Shown here piece by piece: positions 7,287-14,155 of a stretch of DNA of 14,155 nucleotides. The stretch is from NCBI GenBank assembly GCA_044374295.1, contig JBILOU010000054.1, positions 1 through 14,155 of the forward strand, given 5' to 3'. The stretch comes from CAIZGX01 sp044374295. Lineage in GTDB: Bacteria > Bacteroidota > Bacteroidia > Flavobacteriales_D > Sanyastnellaceae. The first letter of the stretch is position 1, and each line of letters begins with the position of its first letter. A model generated the notes under the pieces. It was given only the letters and a program-made list of their open reading frames with translations. It did no database searches and was not told the DNA's origin. The position numbers and the translations under genes were made by a program.

Positions 7287-8408
7287 CAAGCGGAAACGAC
7301 TCGATTTACTTCCAAAAAACTCTTGTAAATAAAGTTTCTCTGGAAAAGCATAATAATGGGCGAACTGCAGCTTTCCCCAAAAACCAAGTAAAGGACCAAA
7401 CTGCATGAATCGATTCATCGTTGTGTGGTATTTTTCTTTTACTGCAGTTCTTTCGTTCCGTAAGAAAAGAAAAAACCGTTTAGTTAATTCCTCTTGACTT
7501 TGAAGATTCAAACTGCTGAATACATCTTCCGGAATTTCGATATCATAATATTTCCCTGTAAGGAAAAGCATGGCAGTAACTTCATGCGTGCAACCAAAGC
7601 CACTGCTTCTTTCAAGAAGTAAATCCCAACTTTTTAACGTTTCCAATTCAATTAATACATCAACTAAACCAGACAATTTGAAATCGTAAATCTGATAGTG
7701 CGTGTAGGCATGAATGCATAAATGAATTAATCTATCTATATCTGCTAAGTTTCTTTGTGAAGGAAAATCAGCTGATTCCGATCCAGACCAGACCATATCA
7801 AAGTCCATTGAAAAACGCTCCAATCTATTCAGTCTGTAATGCAAGTCCAATGTGATTCCGTTTCTGTCGTAATTGTATGGAGTCGGGTTAAGCGTTAATC
7901 GAGAAAGCTTTATTGGCAGAGTTAAACGTTCTGAATAATTCTCTTTCACCAATAATTCGCGAACTTTTAATTCGTCGGCTGGACTAACCAAAATATCGAT
8001 ATCGCTCGTTAATCGCGTATTGAAAAGCTCTTCATGTTGCTCCAATAAATAAACACCTTTCAGCGGAATGAATTCAATATTCGCATCGCATAAAATGGCT
8101 TTCAAATTTTCGTATTCAGTCATAATACGAACGTTGTTGGCTAGGACTCGAGAAGATAAAGCGGCACACAACGATTCAATCTCCGCAGGAAATTTCAAAC
8201 TGTATTTCCGAATAAGCGTGCTGTATACAAACGGACCAAGAAGTGAGTTGGAACACAAATTTCCAAAAGACTTCCAATCGGAAATCACTTCAATTAATTC
8301 GCTTGCTCTACTTTTTTGTGTTTCAGACAAATTCAATCGAGAAGCCAACAACAACAACTCTTCTTCAAGAGTTAAGGACAGAGCTAAACTTCGATTCTCT
8401 TCCTTCAT
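7242..8408 (-). CDS. Nucleotidyltransferase family protein (NTP_transf_5-like)
   Basis: A 388-residue protein, a usual length for this family. Visible motifs are IEFIPLKGVYLL (111-122), then TRLTSDIDILV (131-141) with the metal-binding pair Asp136 and Asp138, and LDLHYRL (187-193). Together these are the LKG...DID...DxH signature of the uncharacterised nucleotidyltransferase family found in exopolysaccharide and RiPP clusters, including some lasso-peptide clusters. It would transfer a nucleotide to, or otherwise modify, an unknown acceptor. Its ATG overlaps the stop of the CPBP protease gene upstream (ATGA), so the two are probably co-translated. Its 3' end runs into the signal-peptidase-like gene. 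By eye its codons are noticeably more AT-rich than those of the CPBP protease and of the PqqD/kinase genes, which may mean a different origin. Confidence 0.8.
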   Translation of the reverse strand: MKEENRSLALSLTLEEELLLLASRLNLSETQKSRASELIEVISDWKSFGNLCSNSLLGPFVYSTLIRKYSLKFPAEIESLCAALSSRVLANNVRIMTEYENLKAILCDANIEFIPLKGVYLLEQHEELFNTRLTSDIDILVSPADELKVRELLVKENYSERLTLPIKLSRLTLNPTPYNYDRNGITLDLHYRLNRLERFSMDFDMVWSGSESADFPSQRNLADIDRLIHLCIHAYTHYQIYDFKLSGLVDVLIELETLKSWDLLLERSSGFGCTHEVTAMLFLTGKYYDIEIPEDVFSSLNLQSQEELTKRFFLFLRNERTAVKEKYHTTMNRFMQFGPLLGFWGKLQFAHYYAFPEKLYLQEFFGSKSSRFRLLPRYLFFQIRKALA

Positions 8409-9280
8409 GATTGAATGAACACATTTCTATTCACGACTCTACTTCTACCCCAAACCCAAACACTCATCGCCAACCACAGACTCACCGCGGGGAAAAACCA
8501 ACCGTTAACGAGGTACATGAAGAGCTTGCCGGCATAAGGGAAAATAGTGAGTCCGAGACTGAACGCGTTGAACGAAAGGTGCATCAGCACGGCTGTCCAA
8601 ATGCTTCCGGAATACAAAACGAAATAACCCATTAATGCACCCAGTAACATGCGTGGTAAAAATCCTGCGACGTGAAAGTGAATGGCGGCAAACAAAATGG
8701 CAGAGATCCAAACGGCCCAATGCTTCGAGTTGGTCCAGCTCTTCATAACGCCCTGAATCAATCCGCGGAACATGAGCTCTTCGGTTAACGGAGCAATGAT
8801 AACTGTAGATAGCAAAACCACAAACGGATGAACCCGTGACAACGCTCCCAACTGCTGGTAAAACGCATTGCTGTCGTCTTCCATGGCGTTCTCTAACATC
8901 CACGAAGGCAAGAGCGATTCAACCTTCGCAGAAAAATAATAAATGAACGGAATGCCTATGCCCATTACCACCAGTCCCAACAACGTTGCTCTTCCACCCT
9001 TCCAACGAAACGAAGTCCATTCCACTTTCGTCAACCACTTCCGTGCAATAAGCAACGGCCCAAACCCCACACCCAACTGAATGAGCGCGTTCAATGTCAA
9101 GACAAATAAAAAGACTTGTTGATCTATTTTCGAATTCGCCAACACCGCATCCACCGCCTCCTGACTTCCACAATAAACATACAATCCTCCAATGAAAAAC
9201 AGCTGTCCAAGCATGTAGATAAAACCGAAGAAGGTTAGGGCGATGAGGGCTTGGTTTTTTGCTGAAAGAAAATTAAACAT
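8405..9280 (-). CDS. CPBP (CaaX/Abi-type) intramembrane metalloprotease
   Basis: A 291-residue polytopic membrane protein. The three CPBP motifs are in order: EELMFRG (about 167-173) with the catalytic Glu pair, FAAIHFH (about 197-203) with metal-ligand His, and HLSFNAF (about 234-240) with His and Asn. Hydrophobic segments surround them. Family members cleave prenylated proteins or peptide precursors, or act in bacteriocin maturation and self-immunity. The start is set at the ATG at 9280. The frame extends to a TTG at 9322, but the 14 extra residues are polar and a TAnnTTTG box lies between. The gene overlaps the downstream nucleotidyltransferase start by 4 nt, which links it to the PqqD/HprK-like set. 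Membership in that system is inferred, since CPBP proteases also occur alone in many Bacteroidota genomes. Confidence 0.85.
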   Translation of the reverse strand: MFNFLSAKNQALIALTFFGFIYMLGQLFFIGGLYVYCGSQEAVDAVLANSKIDQQVFLFVLTLNALIQLGVGFGPLLIARKWLTKVEWTSFRWKGGRATLLGLVVMGIGIPFIYYFSAKVESLLPSWMLENAMEDDSNAFYQQLGALSRVHPFVVLLSTVIIAPLTEELMFRGLIQGVMKSWTNSKHWAVWISAILFAAIHFHVAGFLPRMLLGALMGYFVLYSGSIWTAVLMHLSFNAFSLGLTIFPYAGKLFMYLVNGWFFPAVSLWLAMSVWVWGRSRVVNRNVFIQS

Positions 9281-9284
9281 ACGA

Positions 9285-9292
9285 CAAAGATA
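9285..9292 (-). promoter_or_regulatory. Candidate -7 element (TATCTTTG) for the CPBP-nucleotidyltransferase operon
   Basis: On the minus strand TATCTTTG matches TAnnTTTG. It ends 4 nt before the ATG at 9280, so the transcript would be nearly leaderless. The closest upstream TTG is 27 nt away, wider than the usual spacing. This is a tentative call. Confidence 0.3.
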
Positions 9293-9322
9293 GTGCGGTT
9301 TCGTAGGTAAGAGAAGGGACAA

Positions 9323-9367
9323 ATCACTTCGTGATCAATCATCTTCGATGATCAATCGCGCTGCGAT
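9323..9367. repeat. Row of three tiny ATC...GAT hairpins spaced by CA
   Basis: There are three perfect inverted repeats in a row, each with a 3-nt loop: 9323-9335 (ATCAC/GTGAT), 9338-9352 (ATCATC/GATGAT) and 9355-9367 (ATCGC/GCGAT). Every stem starts ATC and ends GAT, and successive hairpins are separated by exactly CA. The inner stem bases differ but remain paired. The row lies just upstream of the CPBP operon. Confidence 0.75.
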
Positions 9368-9371
9368 CAAA

Positions 9372-9501
9372 CTTTCAGTGAATGTCTTTAAGTGACGTTA
9401 AAAGAAGGTACGAATAAGTAAGAAAAACTCATTCTGTTTCTGTTTCTCATTCTTAAGAAAGCATTAATCGGTAAGAGAAGTTAAGAAAAGGGAAGAAAGA
9501 A
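9372..9501. other. Intergenic DNA with no recognised gene
   Basis: This is the central part of the 290-nt gap between the CPBP operon and the efflux operon. No ORF with family features is present. The 11-mer GGTAAGAGAAG occurs at 9306-9316 and again at 9470-9480. The stretch before the terminator is purine-rich. Confidence 0.5.
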
Positions 9502-9529
9502 AAAGTCCCCGACCGTTGCCGAGGACTTT
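9502..9529 (-). terminator. Rho-independent-like terminator downstream of the RND efflux operon
   Basis: The arms AAAGTCC and GGACTTT (9502-9508 and 9523-9529) form a 7-bp stem around a 14-nt loop. Read on the minus strand the stem is followed by a T-rich tail (GGACTTTTTCTTTC), as expected for a terminator of the efflux operon that ends at 9571. Confidence 0.7.
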
Positions 9530-9550
9530 CCCCTAAACCTTAACCAAAAC

Positions 9551-9568
9551 TCCTGAAGAACTTCAGGA
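9551..9568 (-). terminator. Short hairpin directly after the RND permease stop codon
   Basis: TCCTGAAGAACTTCAGGA is a perfect 18-nt inverted repeat that begins 2 nt past the TAG stop. On the minus strand it is followed by GTTTTGGTT. It may be a weak terminator or an mRNA-stabilising hairpin ahead of the stronger one at 9502-9529. Confidence 0.45.
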
Positions 9569-9570
9569 TA

Positions 9571-12500
9571 CTAGAGTGCAGCCTCCTGCGACTCAGCCTC
9601 TTCATTTTTCTTGCCAAAAATTCTCTTCATGCGCGATTTTGTGTTTTCGCTCATTTGATACATGACAGGAACGACTATTAATGTGATGAATGTTGCGAAA
9701 CTTAATCCGAAGACGATCGTCCATGCCAATGGGCCCCAGAACGCCACACTGTCGCCACCGAAATAAATCTTCGGATCTAATTCAGTGAACATGGTTACGA
9801 AGTCAATGTTGAATCCGATGGCCAATGGAATCATTCCGAGGATCGTTGCGGTTGCCGTAAGCAATACCGGCGTCATACGCACCCTGCCCGCTTCAACAAT
9901 GGCGTCGTGCAGATTGCTTCCGCGCTCACGCAAGATGTCGGTGAATTCAACCAACAAGATTCCGTTGCGGACAACGATACCCGCTAGTGCCACAATACCC
10001 ACTCCTGTCATGACAATACTGATTGACATGTCGAAAATGGCAAGTCCCAACAATACACCTATGACACTGAACACAATTTCAGAAAGAATAATCATCGTTC
10101 TTCCAATCGAATTGAATTGCATAATCAAGATCAAAACGATTAATCCAATCGCAATCAATCCAGCCATTCCCAAGAAGCTCGCTGTTTCAGCCTGCTCTTC
10201 TTTCTCACCACCCATCTTCACCGTTACTCCTTTTGGAAGGTTGTCGAATTCAGCAACTTTCTGCTCAATGCTCGCAACGACTTCATTCGGATTGAATCCC
10301 GTAAGGACGTTCGATCCCAAGGTTACAATACGCTTCTGATCTTTTCTGCGAATACCCGCATATGTGCTGCTGTAATGCACGTCTGCGAATGCCGAGATGG
10401 GCACTTGTCGAACCATTCCCATCATGTTCATATCGCGGAAGGTGATGACCATGTTGCGAACTTCTTCCAAGTTGTTACGCTGATCTTCCTTCAAACGAAT
10501 TTGAATTGGATACTCGTCTTCGTTGTCGCGGAAGTTCGACGGATTGTCGATTCCGAAAATAGATTTACGCAATTCAATACCTACTTGTGCTAACGACAAC
10601 CCTTCGCGATTCAAACGCTCGCGGTCTATGTCAATCACAATCTCCGGTTTGTTGCGTTGCAAATCGCTCTTCAATTCTTCTACTCCAGGAATCTGTTGTG
10701 CATCTAAATAATTCTTCAAATTCACACTCGCTGCAATCAAGTCTTCGAAATTCTCTCCAGTGATTTCAACGCTAATTGGCTTCGCCGTAGGCGGACCGTT
10801 TTGCTCTTGATCTACCGAGATTTCAACCCCAGGAATTCCTTGAACAGCCACACGAATTTTTTCCAAATACTCCAACGTGCTTTGTCCGTTACGCTTCGAA
10901 AATTCAACGAACCCAACACCTACTTTCGCCTTGTGCGAATACGGTGCGCGGTCGTCGCGCGATTCATTCGCACCCACTGCAACGTTGGTAATGACAGATT
11001 CAACCAAAGGATTGTTTTCACCGATAACGCTGTACACGCGCTCTTCAATAATTCGAGCCACACTGTCGGTTGCTTCTGGCTTCGTTCCAACCGGAAGACT
11101 TGCATACACATACACGAAATTCGGATCGGCCTGCGGGAAGAATACCACTTCCGGTTTGCGCAATCCTGTAACAAAGAACGATAAGATTAACAACGCTAAC
11201 GTGCTAAACAAAATCGTCTTCGGACGTGTTAATGCCCATGCCAAGAATCGAGCGTACACCGCCTGAACACCAGGCCAAGTCTTGTTTTGGAAACGTTCGA
11301 TCATGCGTTTCAAAATGAAACGATAGAAGATGTAAATAATTAAAATGAATAACGTGAAGTTGCCCATTCCGACATTTCCACCGATGTAAAAAAGAATTCC
11401 AACTACAATAAAAATAACTGAAGTGATTCCCAATTTCTTTACGTTCACACCCTTGTCTTCTTTGTGCGGTTTCATGAAGTCTACCGCGAAAACCGGACTG
11501 ATGATGTACGCAACAATCAACGATGCGCTCAGCGTAATGATTAATGTAATGGGAAGGTATCCCATGAACTTTCCAATAACGCCGTCCCAGAATGCAAGCG
11601 GAACGAACGGTGCAAGCGTAGTGGCTGTTCCAGATAAAACGGGAAGAAAAATTTCTCCTGCTGCTTTCTTCGCTGCGATCTTAATTGGAACTTTTCCGTT
11701 GTCGTAAATACGGTGCGTATTTTCAACCACAACAATCGCATCATCTACCACAATTCCCAATCCGAGAAGGAAGGCGAACAAGACAATCATGTTCATAGTG
11801 AAGTCCAAACCGGGCAACAACAAGAAGGCAATGAACATCGAAAGCGGAACAGAAAGTCCAACGAAAATTGCATTCGTTGCTCCCATGAAGAACATCAAAA
11901 TCAAGGTTACTAAAACGAATCCAATGATGATGGTGTTAATCAAATCGTGCAGCGTAATGCGCGTCGTTCTACTCTGATCTCCTGTTACAACAACACTTAA
12001 ATCTTGCGGAAATTTGTCTTTCTTCATCTCCTCAATTATGGCCTGAATTCCATCAGACGCATTAATCAAGTTCTCTCCCCCGCGCTTAATAACGTTCAAC
12101 GTTATTACATTCTTCTTATCCAATCTACCGTATGACTCTTGCTCTTTATGTCCGTCTACCACTTCCGCAATGTCTTTCAAATACATGTGCGCACCGGTCT
12201 GTCCAGATACAATCGAGTTCTTTATCTCTTCAATGTCTTTGAATTCGCCGCTTACACTTAACGTGCGCTTCATATCATCTACTACTACACTACCACCACT
12301 GATGGTTAAGTTTTCGTAGTTCAAGGTGCGTTCAATATCGCCAATGCTAATTTGTGCAGCAGCGGCTTTGTACATGTCTACGTTCACTTGAATCTCGCGC
12401 TCCAATGCTCCTACCATGTCAACACGCGTAATCTCTTTCATTCCTTCAATTTTATCTTGAAGTTCTTCCGCATATTTCTTCAACTCATCGAGACTGTAAT

Positions 12501-12960
12501 TGCCTGCAATGTTCACGAACAAAATAGGCATCTCAGAGAACTCTACTTCCATCACGTTCGGATCGGCAGGAAGATCTTGTGGAAGATCTTTCTTCGCCTT
12601 GTCCACTGCGTCTTTCACTTTTTGCTTCGCAACTGGAACCTCTACGTTCGTGTTGAATTCAACAACAACACTCGAGAAATCTTGAATGCTGGTGCTGGTT
12701 ACTTTCTTCACACCGGCGATCGACTTGATTTGCTTTTCAATGTTTTTTGAAACCAAATTTTCAACGTCCTTCGGTGCTGCTCCCGGATAAACAGTACTCA
12801 CATATATTGTAGGAATTACAATATCTGGAAACTGTTCCTTCGGAATGCTTCTGTATGTAAGAATACCCGCTAACGTAATGAATATCGTTAGCAAATAAAT
12901 GGTGGTCTTATTATCAATGGCCCAACTGGTGGGTTTGAATTCTTTAAATTTTTCTAGCAT
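9571..12960 (-). CDS. RND efflux transporter permease subunit (inner-membrane pump)
   Basis: A 1129-residue permease of the RND superfamily that uses the proton gradient to expel substrates through a tripartite complex. TM1 lies near residues 20-36 (TIYLLTIFITLAGIL), followed by the porter domain start (FPDIVIPTIYVSTVYPGAA). TM2 to TM6 lie at about 340-495. TM4 carries GLGIVVDDAIVVVEN with the proton-relay Asp406-Asp407. A second porter domain and a TM block ending FITLIVVPVMYQM follow. It is longer than AcrB-type pumps of about 1030-1050 residues, partly because of two extra hydrophobic segments at about 511-528 and 534-552, between TM6 and TM7. I recall a similar insert in other Bacteroidota RND pumps. 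The substrate cannot be told from sequence. The start is 11 nt after the stop of the adaptor gene, so they share an operon. Confidence 0.95.
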   Translation of the reverse strand: MLEKFKEFKPTSWAIDNKTTIYLLTIFITLAGILTYRSIPKEQFPDIVIPTIYVSTVYPGAAPKDVENLVSKNIEKQIKSIAGVKKVTSTSIQDFSSVVVEFNTNVEVPVAKQKVKDAVDKAKKDLPQDLPADPNVMEVEFSEMPILFVNIAGNYSLDELKKYAEELQDKIEGMKEITRVDMVGALEREIQVNVDMYKAAAAQISIGDIERTLNYENLTISGGSVVVDDMKRTLSVSGEFKDIEEIKNSIVSGQTGAHMYLKDIAEVVDGHKEQESYGRLDKKNVITLNVIKRGGENLINASDGIQAIIEEMKKDKFPQDLSVVVTGDQSRTTRITLHDLINTIIIGFVLVTLILMFFMGATNAIFVGLSVPLSMFIAFLLLPGLDFTMNMIVLFAFLLGLGIVVDDAIVVVENTHRIYDNGKVPIKIAAKKAAGEIFLPVLSGTATTLAPFVPLAFWDGVIGKFMGYLPITLIITLSASLIVAYIISPVFAVDFMKPHKEDKGVNVKKLGITSVIFIVVGILFYIGGNVGMGNFTLFILIIYIFYRFILKRMIERFQNKTWPGVQAVYARFLAWALTRPKTILFSTLALLILSFFVTGLRKPEVVFFPQADPNFVYVYASLPVGTKPEATDSVARIIEERVYSVIGENNPLVESVITNVAVGANESRDDRAPYSHKAKVGVGFVEFSKRNGQSTLEYLEKIRVAVQGIPGVEISVDQEQNGPPTAKPISVEITGENFEDLIAASVNLKNYLDAQQIPGVEELKSDLQRNKPEIVIDIDRERLNREGLSLAQVGIELRKSIFGIDNPSNFRDNEDEYPIQIRLKEDQRNNLEEVRNMVITFRDMNMMGMVRQVPISAFADVHYSSTYAGIRRKDQKRIVTLGSNVLTGFNPNEVVASIEQKVAEFDNLPKGVTVKMGGEKEEQAETASFLGMAGLIAIGLIVLILIMQFNSIGRTMIILSEIVFSVIGVLLGLAIFDMSISIVMTGVGIVALAGIVVRNGILLVEFTDILRERGSNLHDAIVEAGRVRMTPVLLTATATILGMIPLAIGFNIDFVTMFTELDPKIYFGGDSVAFWGPLAWTIVFGLSFATFITLIVVPVMYQMSENTKSRMKRIFGKKNEEAESQEAAL

Positions 12961-12971
12961 GATTCGGCTTC

Positions 12972-14096
12972 TTATAATTCAATTGCCATTCCTTCTGTTA
13001 ACTCTGCGTAACCTGTGATGATTAACTTATCGCCAATGCTCAAACCGCTCGTCAATTCAGCGTTTCCGGCATACACCTGTCCAACAGTAATGGCTCTTCT
13101 GCGTGCAGTTAACACACCGTTTTCATTCACAGCAACGTATACATATTGCATGTTGTTTTCATTCTGAATGATGTTTAATGGCGCTAAGATGGCAGCTGGA
13201 TTTTCATAGTCTACAATCTTCATGATGCTTACCATATTCGGACGAAGCATTTCGTTTGAACCCGACAATGAAGCTTCAGCCGTGAAGGTGCGCGACATTG
13301 GACTAATGAATTTCGCCGTGAAAGAAATGCTTCCTTCAATTTCCGTTGAAATGTCTGGGAAATACAACATGACTTTGTTTCCTTTTTTCACTTTGTTTGC
13401 ATAGGTTTCAGCAACTTCAGACTTCACTTTCAATGAAGCTAAGTTCACGATTCGGAAGCAAGGATCTGGATTTTGCGCTGTTGCAAATTGTCCAACACGT
13501 GCGCCAATGTGATCTACCACTCCGCTAATTGGAGCCTTCACTTTTGTTAATTCAATTTGTGCTTGAATGGCACTGATTTGCTTCGTCAACGCATCTACTT
13601 GGGTCTTCGCTTGAAGGTATTGCACTTCGCTTCCGATTTTTTGCTCCCACAGACGTTCTTGTCTCAAGAACACATCTTTCGCCAATTCTAATTGTGGTTG
13701 AATAGCTGCAATCTGCGCAGCATACGCGCTGTTATCTGTCTCTGCTAACAACTGTCCTGCCTGAACAGCATCGCCTTCGTTCACATAAATTTTCGTAACC
13801 AATCCAGGAATTTGCGGAGCAACAACCACGTTGTTTTCTGCATCTACTGTTCCTTGAATTTCAATACAATGTTTGAAAGGTGCTGTTACTACATCGGTAG
13901 TCACAACCTTTCTTGTTTTCGCAGCGTTGGTGATTCCCAACTCTTTTTCTAGCGATGCAATTTGTCCGTCTAATTCAGAACGCTTCGCTTTCAAATCGTT
14001 CAACTCTGCATTCTTATCTTTCGATCCGCAAGAAGTCAACAACACAGCAGCTAATCCTAATGAAGCTGCGATTTTAGAGATATACATGGATTTCAT
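12972..14096 (-). CDS. RND efflux periplasmic adaptor subunit (membrane fusion protein, lipoprotein)
   Basis: A 374-residue adaptor that bridges the permease and the outer-membrane channel. It has a lipoprotein signal with lipobox LLTSC (Cys23), then a short charged coiled coil at about 29-53 (LNDLKAKRSELDGQIASLEKE). The first lipoyl half is at about 88-122 (VVAPQIPGLVTKIYVNEGD), followed by an alpha-hairpin coiled coil (124-182), the second lipoyl half (VKAPISGVVDHIGARVGQF, about 186-204), then beta-barrel and membrane-proximal domains ending YAELTEGMAIEL. The length is normal for the family. The start at 14096 gives a standard lipoprotein signal, and an ATG three codons later (14087) is an alternative. 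It lies between the permease and a probable TolC-like gene, the usual Bacteroidota order. Confidence 0.95.
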   Translation of the reverse strand: MKSMYISKIAASLGLAAVLLTSCGSKDKNAELNDLKAKRSELDGQIASLEKELGITNAAKTRKVVTTDVVTAPFKHCIEIQGTVDAENNVVVAPQIPGLVTKIYVNEGDAVQAGQLLAETDNSAYAAQIAAIQPQLELAKDVFLRQERLWEQKIGSEVQYLQAKTQVDALTKQISAIQAQIELTKVKAPISGVVDHIGARVGQFATAQNPDPCFRIVNLASLKVKSEVAETYANKVKKGNKVMLYFPDISTEIEGSISFTAKFISPMSRTFTAEASLSGSNEMLRPNMVSIMKIVDYENPAAILAPLNIIQNENNMQYVYVAVNENGVLTARRRAITVGQVYAGNAELTSGLSIGDKLIITGYAELTEGMAIEL

Positions 14097-14109
14097 TTTT
14101 TCTTAAATA

Positions 14110-14155
14110 TTATAATGCGTTCAACGATTTTGAAAGTCTGGTTTGAGCGTTCATT
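14110..14155 (-). CDS. C-terminal end of a probable TolC-like outer-membrane efflux protein (partial)
   Basis: One minus-strand frame open to the window edge reads MNAQTRLSKSLNAL then TAA (14110-14112), 13 nt before the adaptor ATG. The NAQTRLSKSL pattern resembles the C-terminal helix of TolC-family proteins, and TolC-adaptor-permease order is common in Bacteroidota. Only 14 codons are visible. A second frame is also open to the edge and ends at a TGA inside the adaptor start, so the call rests mainly on context. Confidence 0.45.
   Translation of the reverse strand, partial: MNAQTRLSKSLNAL

Noticed and set aside
8068..8635. Plus-strand ORFs antisense to the nucleotidyltransferase and CPBP genes (8068-8418, 8411-8635)
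   Set aside because: They have no recognisable motifs, and both opposite-strand genes have clear catalytic signatures.
9785..11266. Plus-strand ORFs of up to 184 codons antisense to the RND permease (9785-10339, 10801-11184, 10877-11266)
   Set aside because: They lie opposite a well-supported permease gene, show no family motifs, and have the skewed composition expected of antisense shadows.

Overview
The window looks like chromosomal DNA of a Bacteroidota bacterium, probably a Flavobacteriales-like lineage. The reasons are a very large secreted protein built from Ig-like, MBG/YDG-like and fibronectin-type modules of the kind exported by type IX secretion, an RND efflux operon in the Bacteroidota style (lipoprotein adaptor followed by a permease of about 1130 residues), no obvious Shine-Dalgarno sequences, and two perfect matches to the Bacteroidota -7 promoter consensus TAnnTTTG. 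I see no rRNA, tRNA, CRISPR, transposase or phage gene.

Left part (1-5237, minus strand): one giant modular surface or secreted protein gene that starts at 5237 and runs off the left edge. Its reading frame is broken once, by an in-frame TAA at 1455-1457. Beyond that stop the same frame stays open for 484 sense codons to the edge and encodes the second half of a fibronectin-like module, another FN3, a jelly-roll domain and the start of a beta-rich C-terminal region. The stop is therefore either a nonsense mutation or a sequencing error, not a natural gene end.

Middle part (5238-9280): the most interesting section. A plus-strand operon with overlapping start and stop codons encodes a PqqD-like peptide-binding protein, an HPr-kinase-like P-loop protein and a small signal-peptidase-like serine protease whose basic residue is His. 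Facing it, a minus-strand pair (CPBP intramembrane protease, then a NTP_transf_5-type nucleotidyltransferase, with an ATGA overlap) runs into it. The two operons overlap tail to tail by 45 nt. PqqD, HprK-like kinase and NTP_transf_5 proteins are known companions in ribosomal-peptide (for example lasso-peptide) and HprK-related clusters. Here they occur with two proteases but without an evident precursor peptide, transglutaminase-like leader peptidase, cyclase or radical-SAM enzyme. I infer an atypical peptide or protein modification and processing system. Its substrate is not visible.

Intergenic 9281-9570 holds a row of three tiny hairpins with a very regular layout, followed by two hairpins likely to terminate the efflux operon. 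Right part (9571-14155, minus strand): an RND multidrug-type efflux operon read from right to left. It comprises the probable last codons of a TolC-like outer-membrane channel at the edge, a lipoprotein periplasmic adaptor and the inner-membrane RND permease. Together these would form a tripartite pump.
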